From contig NZ_AP022565.1 of assembly GCF_010727325.1 (NCBI RefSeq), positions 124,001-188,000 of the forward strand: 64,000 nt of DNA. Direction: 5' to 3'. The notes below the pieces were generated by a model that did no database searches, was not told the DNA's origin, and worked only from the letters and a program-made list of their open reading frames with translations. A program made the translations under genes and the position numbers. Shown here in pieces: positions 1 through 9,357 of the stretch; the first letter of the stretch is position 1, and each line of letters opens with the position of its first letter. Source of the DNA: Mycolicibacterium alvei (GTDB lineage Bacteria; Actinomycetota; Actinomycetes; Mycobacteriales; Mycobacteriaceae).

Positions 1-269
1 CGGGTAACGAGGCCGGCGTCTTCCAGGCGGCGAACCTGGGTGGTCATGGTCGGCTGCGAGCAGTGGTCGAGCAGGGCGAGGTCGGAGATGCGGGCCTCGC
101 CCTGGTCCTCGATGGTGGACAGCAACCGGGCCTGGGCCCAGGGGAGCGGCAGGCGGGTGCGTTGGGTGGCCAGTCGGTTCAACCGGGCGACGACCGACAG
201 CAGGTCAGCGCCAAGCTCGGACTCGTCGGTTACCGTGACATCCTCGGTCGGGGTCGGCATACCGACCAT
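1..269 (-). CDS. MarR-family transcriptional regulator (partial, C-terminus outside window)
   Basis: The visible N-terminal 89 residues read through a helical dimerisation start into a winged helix-turn-helix; the recognition part reads ISDLALLDHCSQPTMTTQVR followed by RLEDAGLV, typical of MarR proteins. Two starts are possible (269 or 260). The gene is divergent from the ECF transporter genes at 367-3245, and a perfect palindrome lies between them, so local autoregulation and control of the transporter is the simple reading. The same trio (MarR, fused ABC protein, CbiQ-like protein) is M. tuberculosis Rv2327-Rv2326c-Rv2325c. The inducing ligand is unknown. The 3' end is cut by the window edge. 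Confidence 0.85.
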   Translation of the reverse strand, partial: MVGMPTPTEDVTVTDESELGADLLSVVARLNRLATQRTRLPLPWAQARLLSTIEDQGEARISDLALLDHCSQPTMTTQVRRLEDAGLVT

Positions 270-272
270 CTT

Positions 273-291
273 TACATAGATTTACTATGTA
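273..291. promoter_or_regulatory. Perfect 7+7 bp palindrome, probable MarR operator
   Basis: TACATAG and CTATGTA are separated by 5 bp (ATTTA). The 19-bp AT-rich site sits 3 bp upstream of the MarR start at 269 and about 75 bp upstream of the transporter start at 367, in otherwise GC-rich DNA. Size, symmetry and position fit a MarR dimer operator serving both divergent genes. Operator function is inferred. Confidence 0.7.
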
Positions 292-366
292 GTCTACCTG
301 CCCGGGGTGCTCTCGCTCACACCACGGACAACCGTCGGCGGCGATCGTGACTGGCAGAATCAAACG

Positions 367-2406
367 ATGACCGCGATACCCCCGGCGACGACGCCTCGAC
401 GCGGCCTCACCCCCGGCGAGCTGGCGCAGGCCGCAGTGATGGCGGCCCTCTGCGCGGCCACCGCGATCATCGCGGTGGTGGTGCCGTTCGCGGCCGGGCT
501 TTCGGTGCTGGGAACGGTGCCCATGGGTCTGCTGGCCTACCGCTACCGGCTGCGGGTACTCCTCGCAGCCACCATCGCCGCGGGCACCATCGCCTTCCTG
601 ATCGCCGGGATGGGCGGCTTGATGACCGTCATCGACTGCGCCTACATCGGTGGGCTGACCGGTGTGGTCAAGCGTCGCGGCAAGGGCACGGCCACCGCGT
701 TCGGCACGGCGGTCGTGGCCGGCGCGATATTCGGGATGGCGGCCATCGCCGCATTGTCCGTGTTGTCACGGCTGCGCAACCTGGTCTTCGACTCGCTGAC
801 TGCCGGCATCGAAGGGCTGGCCAACGTCCTGGAACGGATCCCGCTGCTCGACGTGACCGCCGAACCGCTGCGGACCACCTTCGGCACCTTGTTGGATTAC
901 TGGCCCGTGCTGATGCTGGTCATGGGCATCGTCAGCATCACCTCGGTCAGCATGATCGGCTGGTGGGCGCTTTCGCGGATCCTGGCGCGACTGCTCGGGG
1001 TCCCCGATGTCCACAAGCTCGACGTCGACGACGACTCGGCGGTGATCGCGCCGGTACCGGCCCGCCTGACCGACGTGCGGTTCCGCTATCCGGGGGTCGG
1101 GCGCGACGCACTGGGGCCGGTTTCGATGGAGTTCCAGCCCGGCGAACATGTCGCGGTGACCGGACCGAACGGCTCGGGCAAGACCACCCTCATGCTGATG
1201 CTGGCCGGGCGCCAACCCACCTCGGGCAGCATCGAGCGGCCCGGCGCGGTGGGGCTGGGTCGCATCGGCGGCACCGCGGTGGTGATGCAACATCCGGAAA
1301 GCCAGGTGCTGGGCACCCGGGTGGCCGACGACGTGGTGTGGGGACTGCCGGTCGGCGCGACCGCCGACGTTGAGCGCCTCCTGGCCGAAGTGGGGCTCGA
1401 CGGCCTGGCCGAACGTGACACCGGCGGGTTGTCCGGCGGCGAACTGCAGCGACTGGCTGTTGCCGCGGCGCTGGCCCGTGAACCCTCGCTGCTGATCGCC
1501 GACGAGGTCACCAGCATGGTGGACCAACAGGGCCGCGACACCTTGATGAACGTCCTGTCCGGGCTGACCGATCATCATCAGATGTCGCTGGTGCACATCA
1601 CGCACTACAACGACGAGGCTGATTCCGCGGACCGGACGGTGACGCTCAGTGGTAACGGCGGCACCGCCGACAACACCGACATGGTTCAGACCTCCGCGGT
1701 GCCGCGGGAAGGGGTGCGCTCCACGGCGAGCGCCGCGCCGGTGCTGGAGCTGACCGGCGTCGGACACGACTACGGCAACGGAACCCCTTGGGCGAAAACT
1801 GCTTTGCGTGATATCACGTTCACCGTCAACGAAGGTGACGGAGTGCTGGTGCACGGCGTGAACGGTTCCGGCAAATCGACCCTGGCCTGGATCATGGCCG
1901 GGCTGACCGCCCCCACCTACGGTGCGTGCCTGCTCGACGGGGTGCCGGTGTCACAGCAGGTTGGCTCGGTGGCGATCTCGTTCCAGGCCGCCCGCCTGCA
2001 ATTGATGCGCAGCACCGTCGGGCGCGAAATCGCCTCGGCCGCAGGCTTCTCGGCGCGCGAGAGCGACAAGATCGCGGGCGCACTGGAGATGGTGGGTCTG
2101 GATGCGGCACTGGCCCAGCGGCGCATCGACCAACTCTCGGGCGGTCAGATGCGTCGGGTGGTGCTTGCCGGGTTGCTGGCCCGGTCGCCACGTGCACTGA
2201 TCCTCGACGAGCCCCTGGCCGGCCTGGACGCCTCCAGCCAACGGGGGCTGCTGCGGTTGCTGGAGGATCTGCGCCGCAACAACGGGCTCACCGTCGTCGT
2301 CATCTCGCACGACTTCACCGGCCTGGAGGGTCTGTGCCCGCGCACGCTGCACCTGCACCACGGTGAACTCGCTCTTGCTCCGACGACTGCCGGGGGTTCT
2401 CGATGA
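367..2406 (+). CDS. ECF-type ABC transporter: fused membrane domain plus two ATPase domains (Rv2326c-like)
   Basis: A 679-residue fusion. Residues about 18-210 form a hydrophobic S-component-like membrane domain with at least five helices. Two ABC ATPase domains follow: Walker A GPNGSGKT (266-273) with signature LSGGELQRL and Walker [11 protein letters not shown], then Walker [10 protein letters not shown] with signature LSGGQMRRV and Walker [13 protein letters not shown]. Joining substrate-binding membrane component and both EcfA ATPases in one chain is known for the mycobacterial Rv2326c family; EcfT is the next gene, overlapping by 4 bp. The complex should sit in the inner membrane and import a vitamin- or metal-like micronutrient, but the substrate cannot be read from sequence. 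Start chosen at ATG 367, which removes a 20-residue tail overlapping the promoter region. Confidence 0.88.
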   Translation: MTAIPPATTPRRGLTPGELAQAAVMAALCAATAIIAVVVPFAAGLSVLGTVPMGLLAYRYRLRVLLAATIAAGTIAFLIAGMGGLMTVIDCAYIGGLTGVVKRRGKGTATAFGTAVVAGAIFGMAAIAALSVLSRLRNLVFDSLTAGIEGLANVLERIPLLDVTAEPLRTTFGTLLDYWPVLMLVMGIVSITSVSMIGWWALSRILARLLGVPDVHKLDVDDDSAVIAPVPARLTDVRFRYPGVGRDALGPVSMEFQPGEHVAVTGPNGSGKTTLMLMLAGRQPTSGSIERPGAVGLGRIGGTAVVMQHPESQVLGTRVADDVVWGLPVGATADVERLLAEVGLDGLAERDTGGLSGGELQRLAVAAALAREPSLLIADEVTSMVDQQGRDTLMNVLSGLTDHHQMSLVHITHYNDEADSADRTVTLSGNGGTADNTDMVQTSAVPREGVRSTASAAPVLELTGVGHDYGNGTPWAKTALRDITFTVNEGDGVLVHGVNGSGKSTLAWIMAGLTAPTYGACLLDGVPVSQQVGSVAISFQAARLQLMRSTVGREIASAAGFSARESDKIAGALEMVGLDAALAQRRIDQLSGGQMRRVVLAGLLARSPRALILDEPLAGLDASSQRGLLRLLEDLRRNNGLTVVVISHDFTGLEGLCPRTLHLHHGELALAPTTAGGSR

Positions 2407-3245
2407 CCGCTCCGACCCGAGGGCAACGCAGACCGGTCGTTCTGTTGCGCCCGGTCCCCGGCGACACCGTCATCCACCGACTGTGGGCCGGCACCAAACT
2501 GCTCGCGGTGGCGGGTATCGGCGTGCTGCTGACCTTCTATCCGGGATGGGTGCCGATCGCCTTCGTCGCGGTGCTGGTTCTGGTGACCGCGAGGCTGGCG
2601 CACATTCCGCGTGGCGCGCTGCCGTCGATCCCGCTGTTCCTGTGGATCCTGGTGGCGCTGGGCGGGGCGCTCGCCGCGCTGGGCGGCGGTGCCCCGATGA
2701 TCGACATCGGCTCGGTGCAGGTCGGTCTGGGCGGGCTCCTCAACTTCCTGCGGGTCACCGCGCTGGCGATCGTGTTGTTGGGGCTCGGCGCACTCGTGTC
2801 CTGGACGACGAACGTCGCCGACGTCGCCCCGGCGGTGGCCACCCTGGGCCGCCCGCTGCGGAGGCTACGCATCCCGGTGGACGACTGGGCGGTGACGATT
2901 GCGTTGGCGCTGCGGGCTTTTCCGATGCTGATCGACGAGTTCCGCACGCTGTACGCGGCGCACCGGCTGCGCCCGGTCGAACCGGCCGAGACGTTCCGGG
3001 AGCGGCACCGGCAACGGGTGGCCAATCTGATCGATCTGCTCGCCGCAGCCGTCACCGTGGCGTTGCGCCGGGGCGACGAGATGGGCGACGCCATCACCGC
3101 ACGCGGTGGCGCGGGCCAGATCTCGGCAGCGCCGTCAGGGCCCAGGGCTCGTGACTGGATCGCCTTCGCCATCCTCGTTCTGGTCTGCGGCACCGCCCTG
3201 GCCCTGGAGCTCACCGTCCTGCCGACCAGCCTGCCTCGGCACTGA
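2403..3245 (+). CDS. EcfT/CbiQ-family transmembrane component of ECF transporter (Rv2325c-like)
   Basis: A 280-residue membrane protein with four to six hydrophobic helices, a cytoplasmic region carrying the CbiQ/EcfT-type Ala-Arg motif ([17 protein letters not shown] and later [14 protein letters not shown]), and a final TM helix near residues 255-272. EcfT links the two ATPase domains to the substrate-binding component. It starts by ATGA overlap with the fused ABC gene, so the two are translationally coupled. Its 3' end overlaps the convergent DUF4349 gene by 111 bp. Confidence 0.87.
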   Translation: MTAPTRGQRRPVVLLRPVPGDTVIHRLWAGTKLLAVAGIGVLLTFYPGWVPIAFVAVLVLVTARLAHIPRGALPSIPLFLWILVALGGALAALGGGAPMIDIGSVQVGLGGLLNFLRVTALAIVLLGLGALVSWTTNVADVAPAVATLGRPLRRLRIPVDDWAVTIALALRAFPMLIDEFRTLYAAHRLRPVEPAETFRERHRQRVANLIDLLAAAVTVALRRGDEMGDAITARGGAGQISAAPSGPRARDWIAFAILVLVCGTALALELTVLPTSLPRH

Positions 3246-4127
3246 GGGCTGCCCGGACCGCGGTCGGGTCAGCCGGATGGCGACGTAGACGATCACAGCT
3301 GCGGTGACGAAGACCGCCAGCCACGGCAGCAGCAGGCCGAACAGCATCACGAATCCGGTGGCCGCGGACACCAAGCCGTGCCAGCCGCGCTCCACCTGGC
3401 CCCAGAACCCCTGATACTGCGGGGCGGGGCCACCGATCTGCTCGGCGGTGATGTCGAGATTGACCGTGCTGTAGTCGATCTGGTCGCCGAGCTGGGTGCG
3501 CTGCGCACGCAGGCTGTCGAGGTCGGCCTGGCGCTGTGACAGGGCGTTTTCGGCCGTGATCAACGCCTCGGGATCCTTGGCGTCGCGCATGATCCCGAGC
3601 AGCCGGTCCACCGAAGTCTGCAGCGCATTGATGCGGGCGTCGAGATCGACGCGCTGCGAGGTCACATCGTCGGAGCGGACCTCGACGGTTTGCACCGTGC
3701 CGAGTTTCGTGAACCCGTCGAGGGTGCCCTCCAGTTTGGCGGCCGGTACGCGTAGCGCCAGTGAGATGTGTGCGCGCCCCGAGCTGGAGCCGGCGTCTTC
3801 GGAGCGGCTGTCCACCCGGCCACCGGCATCGGCGGTCAGTGCGACGGCCCTGTCGGCCACCGCAGCCGGGGTACCGGTGGTGATCGACATCGACGCGGTC
3901 TTGACGATGTCTCGCTTGAGGTCGGCGGGTATCGGGGCCTCTTTGAGCCCCGCACCGCTTTCCGGCGCCGGTGCCGAAGGCGCGAATCCGGCGTCGCTCG
4001 GTGGTGCCGCCGGGGCCGTGGAGTTGGGGGAGTGTCCGGCCGCGCAGGCCGGGGCGGCGACCAACATGGCCGCGGCGAACAATGCAGCCGTCACGCGGCG
4101 GCGGGATGCACGGGGGTGCCTGGGCAT
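3135..4127 (-). CDS. DUF4349 membrane-anchored protein
   Basis: A 330-residue protein. The N-terminus has Arg residues, a hydrophobic stretch and APAC with Cys28, a weak lipobox, so it is either a lipoprotein or has a cleaved signal. Residues about 75-290 match the DUF4349 layout: conserved [10 protein letters not shown] start, a central coiled coil around [20 protein letters not shown] and [20 protein letters not shown], and a C-terminal membrane helix ([20 protein letters not shown]). Role unknown; family members are envelope proteins. Start set at ATG 4127 because the signal sequence begins there. The last 37 codons overlap the convergent ecfT-like gene. Confidence 0.8.
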   Translation of the reverse strand: MPRHPRASRRRVTAALFAAAMLVAAPACAAGHSPNSTAPAAPPSDAGFAPSAPAPESGAGLKEAPIPADLKRDIVKTASMSITTGTPAAVADRAVALTADAGGRVDSRSEDAGSSSGRAHISLALRVPAAKLEGTLDGFTKLGTVQTVEVRSDDVTSQRVDLDARINALQTSVDRLLGIMRDAKDPEALITAENALSQRQADLDSLRAQRTQLGDQIDYSTVNLDITAEQIGGPAPQYQGFWGQVERGWHGLVSAATGFVMLFGLLLPWLAVFVTAAVIVYVAIRLTRPRSGQPSVPRQAGRQDGELQGQGGAADQNEDGEGDPVTSPGP

Positions 4128-4162
4128 CAGCCCAATGTAGGCGATGTACCGGCGGCCCGTGG

Positions 4163-5488
4163 TCACCGTGCTGCCGCAGTATTGGCGGCCCACTGGGCGT
4201 CGCCCAGAGACTTCTCGACATCGCGTCGGCCCAGGAACATCTCGTCGAAATAGGGCTGGAGGGCCTGATATCCGGCCGGGAAGCCGGCTGCGCCCGGTGC
4301 CGGGATCCGCGGCCCCCGCAGCACCCGGAAGAACGGGCTGACGTCCACGCCGCGCGCTTTCCAGTAGTCGTGGTAGACGGGTTGGGCGGCCAGCACGGCG
4401 GGGATGGCGGCACCTTTCACCCCGAGGAACTCGCTACCCCGTTTGCTGCCCATCCAGGCCAGGACCTGCCGCACCGCACCCGGGTGGCGGGTTGCCGAGT
4501 TAGCTGCTGCGGCAATGCCATTGGTGACGCTGACCCGGCCTTTGGGGCCGGTGGGCAGCATGACCACACCCCACCGGAACCGGGCCTGATCCGCAATGGC
4601 GGCCAGGTTGTAGGTGCCGGACTGGAACAGCGCCATCCGGCCCTGCATGAAGGTATTGCGGGAGAAGTCTCCGTTGTTGTTGGTGGCCGAGGCGGGCGGG
4701 GCGACGTGATCGTCGTTGATCATCCGGACCAGATATGTGAAGGCCTCGACCGCCTGCGGGTTGTCGAAGGCGAAGCGGTCTCCGATGGTGAAGATGCCAC
4801 CCGCCGAGCCGATGTAGTTGAGGTAGATGCCCTGAAGGTCGTTGGCGGCGTTGTAGCCCCACTGCCGGATCCGACCGGTGTCGAAACCCTCGGTGCCGGC
4901 GGTGCGACCCTGCTCGTCGACGGTGAGCCTGGCCGCCAACGACCGCAGTGTGTCGTCGGGCCCGTTCGACCAACGCAGCGTGGTCAGTTCGGCGAGGTCC
5001 ACTCCGGCGGCGTCGATGAGGTCGGCGTTGAAATACACCGCGATACCGGCGTCGGTCAGTTGCGGAACGGCCCACAGGGCGTCGTTACGGGTGAACTGGT
5101 TGACCACCGAGGTTTCCCAGGCTCGGGCAGCGTTGGTGCCCAGCGTCTGCCCGATGTCCAGCAACCGGCCGTTGTCGGCGTACCCGGCCAGGTAGGCATT
5201 GGACAGCCAGAAGATGTCATCGGCACTGCCGCCGGCCACATCGGTGCGCAGGCTGTCGAAGTAGGACGAGTAGGCGACGGTGTTGACCCGTACCTCGATA
5301 TCGGGATGCTCGCTGCTGAACTCGGCGAAGGACTCTCGATAGGCGGCCGCGACCTGCGGGTCCCACAGTCGCACGGTCACCACGGTGCGGCCCTCGGGTT
5401 CGGCGGTGTGGCCCAGCAGAGTCGCCGCCACCAGCAGTGTGGCCATGGCGAGGGCGAGGCCGGCGGCGGCCAGCGTGGAGCGCCTCAT
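4163..5488 (-). CDS. uspC: ABC sugar-binding protein UspC-like
   Basis: A 441-residue family 1 extracellular solute-binding protein: hydrophobic N-terminus (residues 7-28), then a two-lobe fold with typical stretches such as SAEFSSEHPDI-like text, DIFWLSNAYLAGY and KGAAIPAVLA. It follows two permease genes with the order and sizes of M. tuberculosis uspA-uspB-uspC (Rv2316-Rv2318); UspC of that species has been reported to prefer amino sugars. There is no ATPase in the cluster, so a shared MsiK-like ATPase would energise uptake. No cysteine occurs in the first 40 residues, so the usual lipoprotein anchor is absent and an uncleaved or secreted N-terminus is implied. Confidence 0.85.
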   Translation of the reverse strand: MRRSTLAAAGLALAMATLLVAATLLGHTAEPEGRTVVTVRLWDPQVAAAYRESFAEFSSEHPDIEVRVNTVAYSSYFDSLRTDVAGGSADDIFWLSNAYLAGYADNGRLLDIGQTLGTNAARAWETSVVNQFTRNDALWAVPQLTDAGIAVYFNADLIDAAGVDLAELTTLRWSNGPDDTLRSLAARLTVDEQGRTAGTEGFDTGRIRQWGYNAANDLQGIYLNYIGSAGGIFTIGDRFAFDNPQAVEAFTYLVRMINDDHVAPPASATNNNGDFSRNTFMQGRMALFQSGTYNLAAIADQARFRWGVVMLPTGPKGRVSVTNGIAAAANSATRHPGAVRQVLAWMGSKRGSEFLGVKGAAIPAVLAAQPVYHDYWKARGVDVSPFFRVLRGPRIPAPGAAGFPAGYQALQPYFDEMFLGRRDVEKSLGDAQWAANTAAAR

Positions 5489-5564
5489 GCCTGCCTCCTG
5501 CCGCGAGATCGACGTGAGGGTCGTTGCGCCGGCGATTTCACAGCCCCGGTGTAGATCTCGACGA

Positions 5565-6377
5565 TCATTTGATCCCCGTCACCACGATCGAGCGGACGAT
5601 GTTGCGCGAGAACGCGATGAACAACACGATCAGCGGGACGATCGCCACCGTGGTGGCGGCCATGACCAGCGTCCACTGCGCGTTGTACTGCGTCTGCAGG
5701 CCGGCCGTCGCGACTGTCAACACCTGCCACTTGCTCCCGCTGGTGATCACCAACGGCCACAGGAAGTTGTTCCACTGGCTCACCACGGTGATCAGCGCCA
5801 GAGTGACGAGGATCGGGCGGCTGGCCGGTACCACCACGTGCGTGATCACGTCCAGGGTGTGGGCGCCGTCGAGGCGGGCCGCGTTGATCAGATCGCCCGG
5901 AATCGACCGGAAATACTCACGCAGCAGGAAGATCGCGTAGGGCGAGCCGAACATGAACGGCAGCACCAGCGCCCAGAAGGTATTGCGCAATCCCGCCTCG
6001 GCCATCATCAGATACAGCGGCACCACCGTCACCGTCGCGGGCACCATCAGCGTCGCGATATAGATCCAGAACAGTGCGTCGCGGCCGGGAAAGCGCAACC
6101 GGGCAAACGCGTAGGCGGCCAGCACCGAGAACACCAGTTGGCCCAGCAGGATGACTGCCGTCATCAATGCGGTTACGACAAAAGCGCGACCGAAGCCGGC
6201 ATCGGACAGCCCACCGTAGTTCTCCAGCGTCGGCGGCGTGGGCAGCGACAGCGGGGCATCGGCGGCGAACTGCTCGGCCGAGGTGAACGAGGTGAGCAGC
6301 CCGAGGCCGAAGGGCAGCAGCGTGATCACCGCGCCGAGGAGCAGTCCCACATAGATCAGCGCGTTACGTGAGGTCAT
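5565..6377 (-). CDS. uspB: ABC sugar transporter permease UspB-like (MalG type)
   Basis: A 270-residue permease with six predicted helices. The EAA loop that contacts the ATPase reads EYFRSIPGDLINAARLDGA, ending in the conserved G of this family. The gene overlaps the end of uspA by 14 bp and precedes uspC by 76 bp, so the three form one leftward operon. With UspA it forms the membrane channel for the sugar delivered by UspC. Confidence 0.88.
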   Translation of the reverse strand: MTSRNALIYVGLLLGAVITLLPFGLGLLTSFTSAEQFAADAPLSLPTPPTLENYGGLSDAGFGRAFVVTALMTAVILLGQLVFSVLAAYAFARLRFPGRDALFWIYIATLMVPATVTVVPLYLMMAEAGLRNTFWALVLPFMFGSPYAIFLLREYFRSIPGDLINAARLDGAHTLDVITHVVVPASRPILVTLALITVVSQWNNFLWPLVITSGSKWQVLTVATAGLQTQYNAQWTLVMAATTVAIVPLIVLFIAFSRNIVRSIVVTGIK

Positions 6378-7236
6378 AGCTGATCCTGCGGCGGAAGTAG
6401 ACGTGCTGGAGCAGCGTGATACCGACCAGGATGACGAACAGCACGATCGCCATCACCGACGCGCGGCCCACCGCGGCCGCACCGAACGCCTCGGCATAGA
6501 TCCGGTGGGCCACCAGATCGGTGCGGCCCTGCGGACCGCCCGCGGTCAGTGCGTAGACCGTGTCGAATACCTGTGCGGCGCTGACGATTCCGGTGACCAG
6601 AACAAAGAACATGGTCGGGCGCAGCATCGGGAGGGTGATGTGACGGAACCGCTGCCAGTCGGTCGCGCCGTCGGTGCGCGCGGCGTTGTGCACATCGGCA
6701 GGGATGTTGAGGATGCCGGCCAGGAAGAACAGCGTCACGTAGCCGACGTTGGTCCACACCACTACCGCCGACACCACCGGCAGGGCCAGTCCGGGATCGG
6801 TGAGCCACTCGACGGGACGGCCCAGCACGGTGCTCAGCGCCCCGTCGGTCGGGGCGAGGATCCATTTCCACAACACCGCGATAGCCAGCGGTGCGCAGAT
6901 CCACGGCAGCACGTACACCGTGCGGAAAAATCCGGTGCCCGGCAGTTCCCGGGCCAGTAGCGACGCGGCGATCAGGCCCAGTACGGTCTGCGCCGGCACC
7001 ACCAGAAGCACGAACAGCAGCGTCACCCCCAATGAGGTGGCGAACGACGAATCGGTGAGCACCGACGTCCAATTGTCCAGCCCCACATACTCGATCGGGC
7101 CCAGCAGATCCCACCGCTGCAGGCTCAACCAGAGCACCACGAGCATGGGCAGCAACAGGAAGGTGACGACGCCGAACAGGCTGGGGGCGACAAGCGCGTA
7201 CCCCAGTGCAGTGGTGCGGACACGCGAGGTGGCCAT
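6364..7236 (-). CDS. uspA: ABC sugar transporter permease UspA-like (MalF type)
   Basis: A 290-residue permease with six predicted helices and the EAA loop LNIPADVHNAARTDGA. It is the first gene of the uspABC-like operon, matching the length of M. tuberculosis UspA. The 201-bp gap upstream (7237-7437) separates it from the divergent cutinase gene and should hold both promoters; I saw no clear operator in it. Confidence 0.88.
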   Translation of the reverse strand: MATSRVRTTALGYALVAPSLFGVVTFLLLPMLVVLWLSLQRWDLLGPIEYVGLDNWTSVLTDSSFATSLGVTLLFVLLVVPAQTVLGLIAASLLARELPGTGFFRTVYVLPWICAPLAIAVLWKWILAPTDGALSTVLGRPVEWLTDPGLALPVVSAVVVWTNVGYVTLFFLAGILNIPADVHNAARTDGATDWQRFRHITLPMLRPTMFFVLVTGIVSAAQVFDTVYALTAGGPQGRTDLVAHRIYAEAFGAAAVGRASVMAIVLFVILVGITLLQHVYFRRRISYDLT

Positions 7237-7437
7237 CGAGTCATTAAAGCGGTTCGCGACCTTCGGACGCCACGCCGGGCTCCCGAGCGCCCAACCTCAA
7301 CGCCGGAATGCCGTCGTGCAATCCCGAAGCACGCAATTGCTCAGATGACGTAGATCACTTGACTGTTCCGGAATCGAATTCGCTGCCTGGCGCTTGTAGC
7401 AGGTAATCGCAGCAAACAGGGACTGGGGGAGAATCTC

Positions 7438-8220
7438 ATGAGCACACCGCAGCGGGCCCGAACGGGCGCTCCGATCATCAGGACGGCGCAGGCCATGCTC
7501 TTCGCCATGCTCGCCCTGACCGCCATGGTCCTCGGCTCGCTGGCCGGTCCGATCGCCTCGGCCAATGCCGCTGACGGGTGTGCCGACGTCGAGGTGGTGT
7601 TCGCCCGCGGCACCAACGAGGCACCGGGGGTGGGCGCCACCGGGCAGGCGTTCGTCGACGCGCTCACCGCAGACCTGCCGGGCAAGACTGTGGATGTGTA
7701 CGGGGTGAACTACCCGGCGTCACTTAACTTCGGCGAGGCCGTCGACGGGATCGCCGATGCGAGCAACCGGATCCAGTCGATCGCGGCGACGTGCCCGGCG
7801 ACGCAGATCGTGCTCGGCGGTTACTCGCAGGGCGCTGCGGTGGCCGGTTACACCACCGCCAGTAACGTTCCCGCCGGATATGTCCTGCCCGCCAGCATCA
7901 GCGGTCCGATGCCGGCATCGGTCGCCTCACACGTCTCGGCCGTGGCGCTGTTCGGAACTCCCGACGAGTGGGTTCTGGGCCTGGCCGACCGCAGCGCACC
8001 ACCCATCGCCATCGGTGCGCCCTACGTGGCCAAGACGATCCAGCTGTGCGCCCCCGGTGATCCGATCTGCTTCCCCGGCGGCCTGAATCGGGCCGCCCAC
8101 AGCTCCTACAAGGACAACGGAATGGCAATCCAGGCGGCCGATTTCGCGGCCCGCCACCTGGGCGGCGGCGCTCCGGCGGCGACAGTGGTGCAGACCGCGG
8201 CTGAGGTCGGCGCCAACTGA
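7438..8220 (+). CDS. Secreted cutinase-family serine esterase
   Basis: A 260-residue protein with a signal peptide (residues about 16-45, cleavage near ANA-ADG). The alpha/beta hydrolase core has the cutinase nucleophile motif GYSQGA, the early FARGTNE oxyanion region, the catalytic Asp region LCAPGDPIC with its disulfide cysteines, and the His in RAAHSSY. Family members (Culp proteins) hydrolyse esters and lipids outside the mycobacterial cell. Start at ATG 7438 is supported by a GGGGGA ribosome-binding site 6-7 bp upstream. A strong hairpin follows the stop. Confidence 0.93.
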   Translation: MSTPQRARTGAPIIRTAQAMLFAMLALTAMVLGSLAGPIASANAADGCADVEVVFARGTNEAPGVGATGQAFVDALTADLPGKTVDVYGVNYPASLNFGEAVDGIADASNRIQSIAATCPATQIVLGGYSQGAAVAGYTTASNVPAGYVLPASISGPMPASVASHVSAVALFGTPDEWVLGLADRSAPPIAIGAPYVAKTIQLCAPGDPICFPGGLNRAAHSSYKDNGMAIQAADFAARHLGGGAPAATVVQTAAEVGAN

Positions 8221-8239
8221 CGCCAAACTGAACAAGCCA

Positions 8240-8274
8240 GACGGCCGGAAGCGCATCCTCCGCTTTCGGCCGTC
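8240..8274. terminator. Bidirectional hairpin terminator between cutinase and SDR genes
   Basis: Arms 8240-8253 and 8261-8274 pair over 14 positions with one mismatch, around a 7-nt loop. It lies 19 bp after the cutinase stop and touches the stop of the convergent SDR gene at 8273. There is no long T run, which is usual for mycobacterial terminators. Confidence 0.8.
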
Positions 8275-9259
8275 AGTGCTCGAGTCCCCGAAACCCGGCA
8301 ACGGTGTCGGCCAAGGTGATTCGCGGATCGCGGTAGGTCACACCCAGGTCGCGTTCGCTCGGTGAATCGTCGGAGTCCGGCATCTGCGTGTAGTACTGCA
8401 TCCCGGCTTCGGTGAACGGCGTCTGGAACGGCAGGAACGGACCCACCCGGTCCAGCACCTGCCCGGCGATGCGCAGGACGGTATCGGGAACCGGGACCGC
8501 GAACATGGTCTTGTCGCCGACCTCGGTGAGCAGCTTGGCCAATTGGTCCACCGGAATGCGATGACCACCGGCCATATAGCGGCGGGGTCCGCGGCCGGGT
8601 TCGAGCAGCGCCACATGCAGGGCCGCCAGGTCACGTCCGTCGACGATGGTCCAGGCTGCGCTGCGACCGGGAATCGCCCCGAGTTGCAGCGCGGCGGCCA
8701 CCCCCTCGCCGGCTTCTCCGAACTGGTTGCCGACCGGTGGCCCCATGACCATGCCGGGATAGGTGATGTTGACCGGTGCGCCGGCGTCCTGCATGCCGCG
8801 GGCATAGATCTCGACCTGGGCCTTGGACCGGCCGTAGCCGTCGGTCCCGCCGAACACCGGCAGGTCGGCTTCCAGCGTATCCACATCGGGGTTGAACAGC
8901 GCGGTAATGCTCGACACATGGATGATCGGATCCAGGCCGAGCTCTGCCGCGCCGCCGAGCACATTCCGCGCACCGTCCATGTTGGTGCTCATCATCTGTG
9001 CGGTTTGGCTGGGATCGGTGGCGACCAGCGCCGCACTGTGGAGGACGGCATCGCAGCCCTCGAGTGCGAGCACCACCGAGTCGCGGTCGGTGATGTCGCC
9101 GACGGCATAGTCGGAGACATCTACTCCGAGTTTGGCGACACTGGTGTGCAGCCGGTCCGGATTGCGCACCAGAAACCGGACGGAATGTCCGGCGTCCGCA
9201 ATCGCTTTTGCGCTCCACCCGCCGACAAACCCGGTACCGCCGGTGACCAGAACGCGCAT
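8273..9259 (-). CDS. NAD(P)-dependent epimerase/dehydratase-family (extended SDR) protein
   Basis: A 328-residue Rossmann protein. The dinucleotide motif GGTGFVG is at residues 7-13; the active-site Tyr/Lys pair is in YGRSK, preceded by a VSSITALF Ser region. It resembles 3-beta-HSD/dihydroflavonol-reductase-like SDRs common in actinobacteria, which act on steroids, lipids or sugars; the substrate is not readable. It stands alone, convergent to the cutinase gene and downstream of the sulfatase gene on the same strand. Confidence 0.85.
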   Translation of the reverse strand: MRVLVTGGTGFVGGWSAKAIADAGHSVRFLVRNPDRLHTSVAKLGVDVSDYAVGDITDRDSVVLALEGCDAVLHSAALVATDPSQTAQMMSTNMDGARNVLGGAAELGLDPIIHVSSITALFNPDVDTLEADLPVFGGTDGYGRSKAQVEIYARGMQDAGAPVNITYPGMVMGPPVGNQFGEAGEGVAAALQLGAIPGRSAAWTIVDGRDLAALHVALLEPGRGPRRYMAGGHRIPVDQLAKLLTEVGDKTMFAVPVPDTVLRIAGQVLDRVGPFLPFQTPFTEAGMQYYTQMPDSDDSPSERDLGVTYRDPRITLADTVAGFRGLEH

Positions 9260-9357
9260 GACGCCAACCTCCTAGCGAACGAACAACTCGTCGCACAGAC
9301 GCTAGTGGGTCAGACCGCGCGCCGAAGCGGTTTCAGTCCCGTGTCGGCTTTGTCGGC

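Noticed and set aside
3971..5554. A 527-codon rightward frame opposite uspC
   Set aside because: No family pattern; it is the complement of a well-supported solute-binding protein gene.
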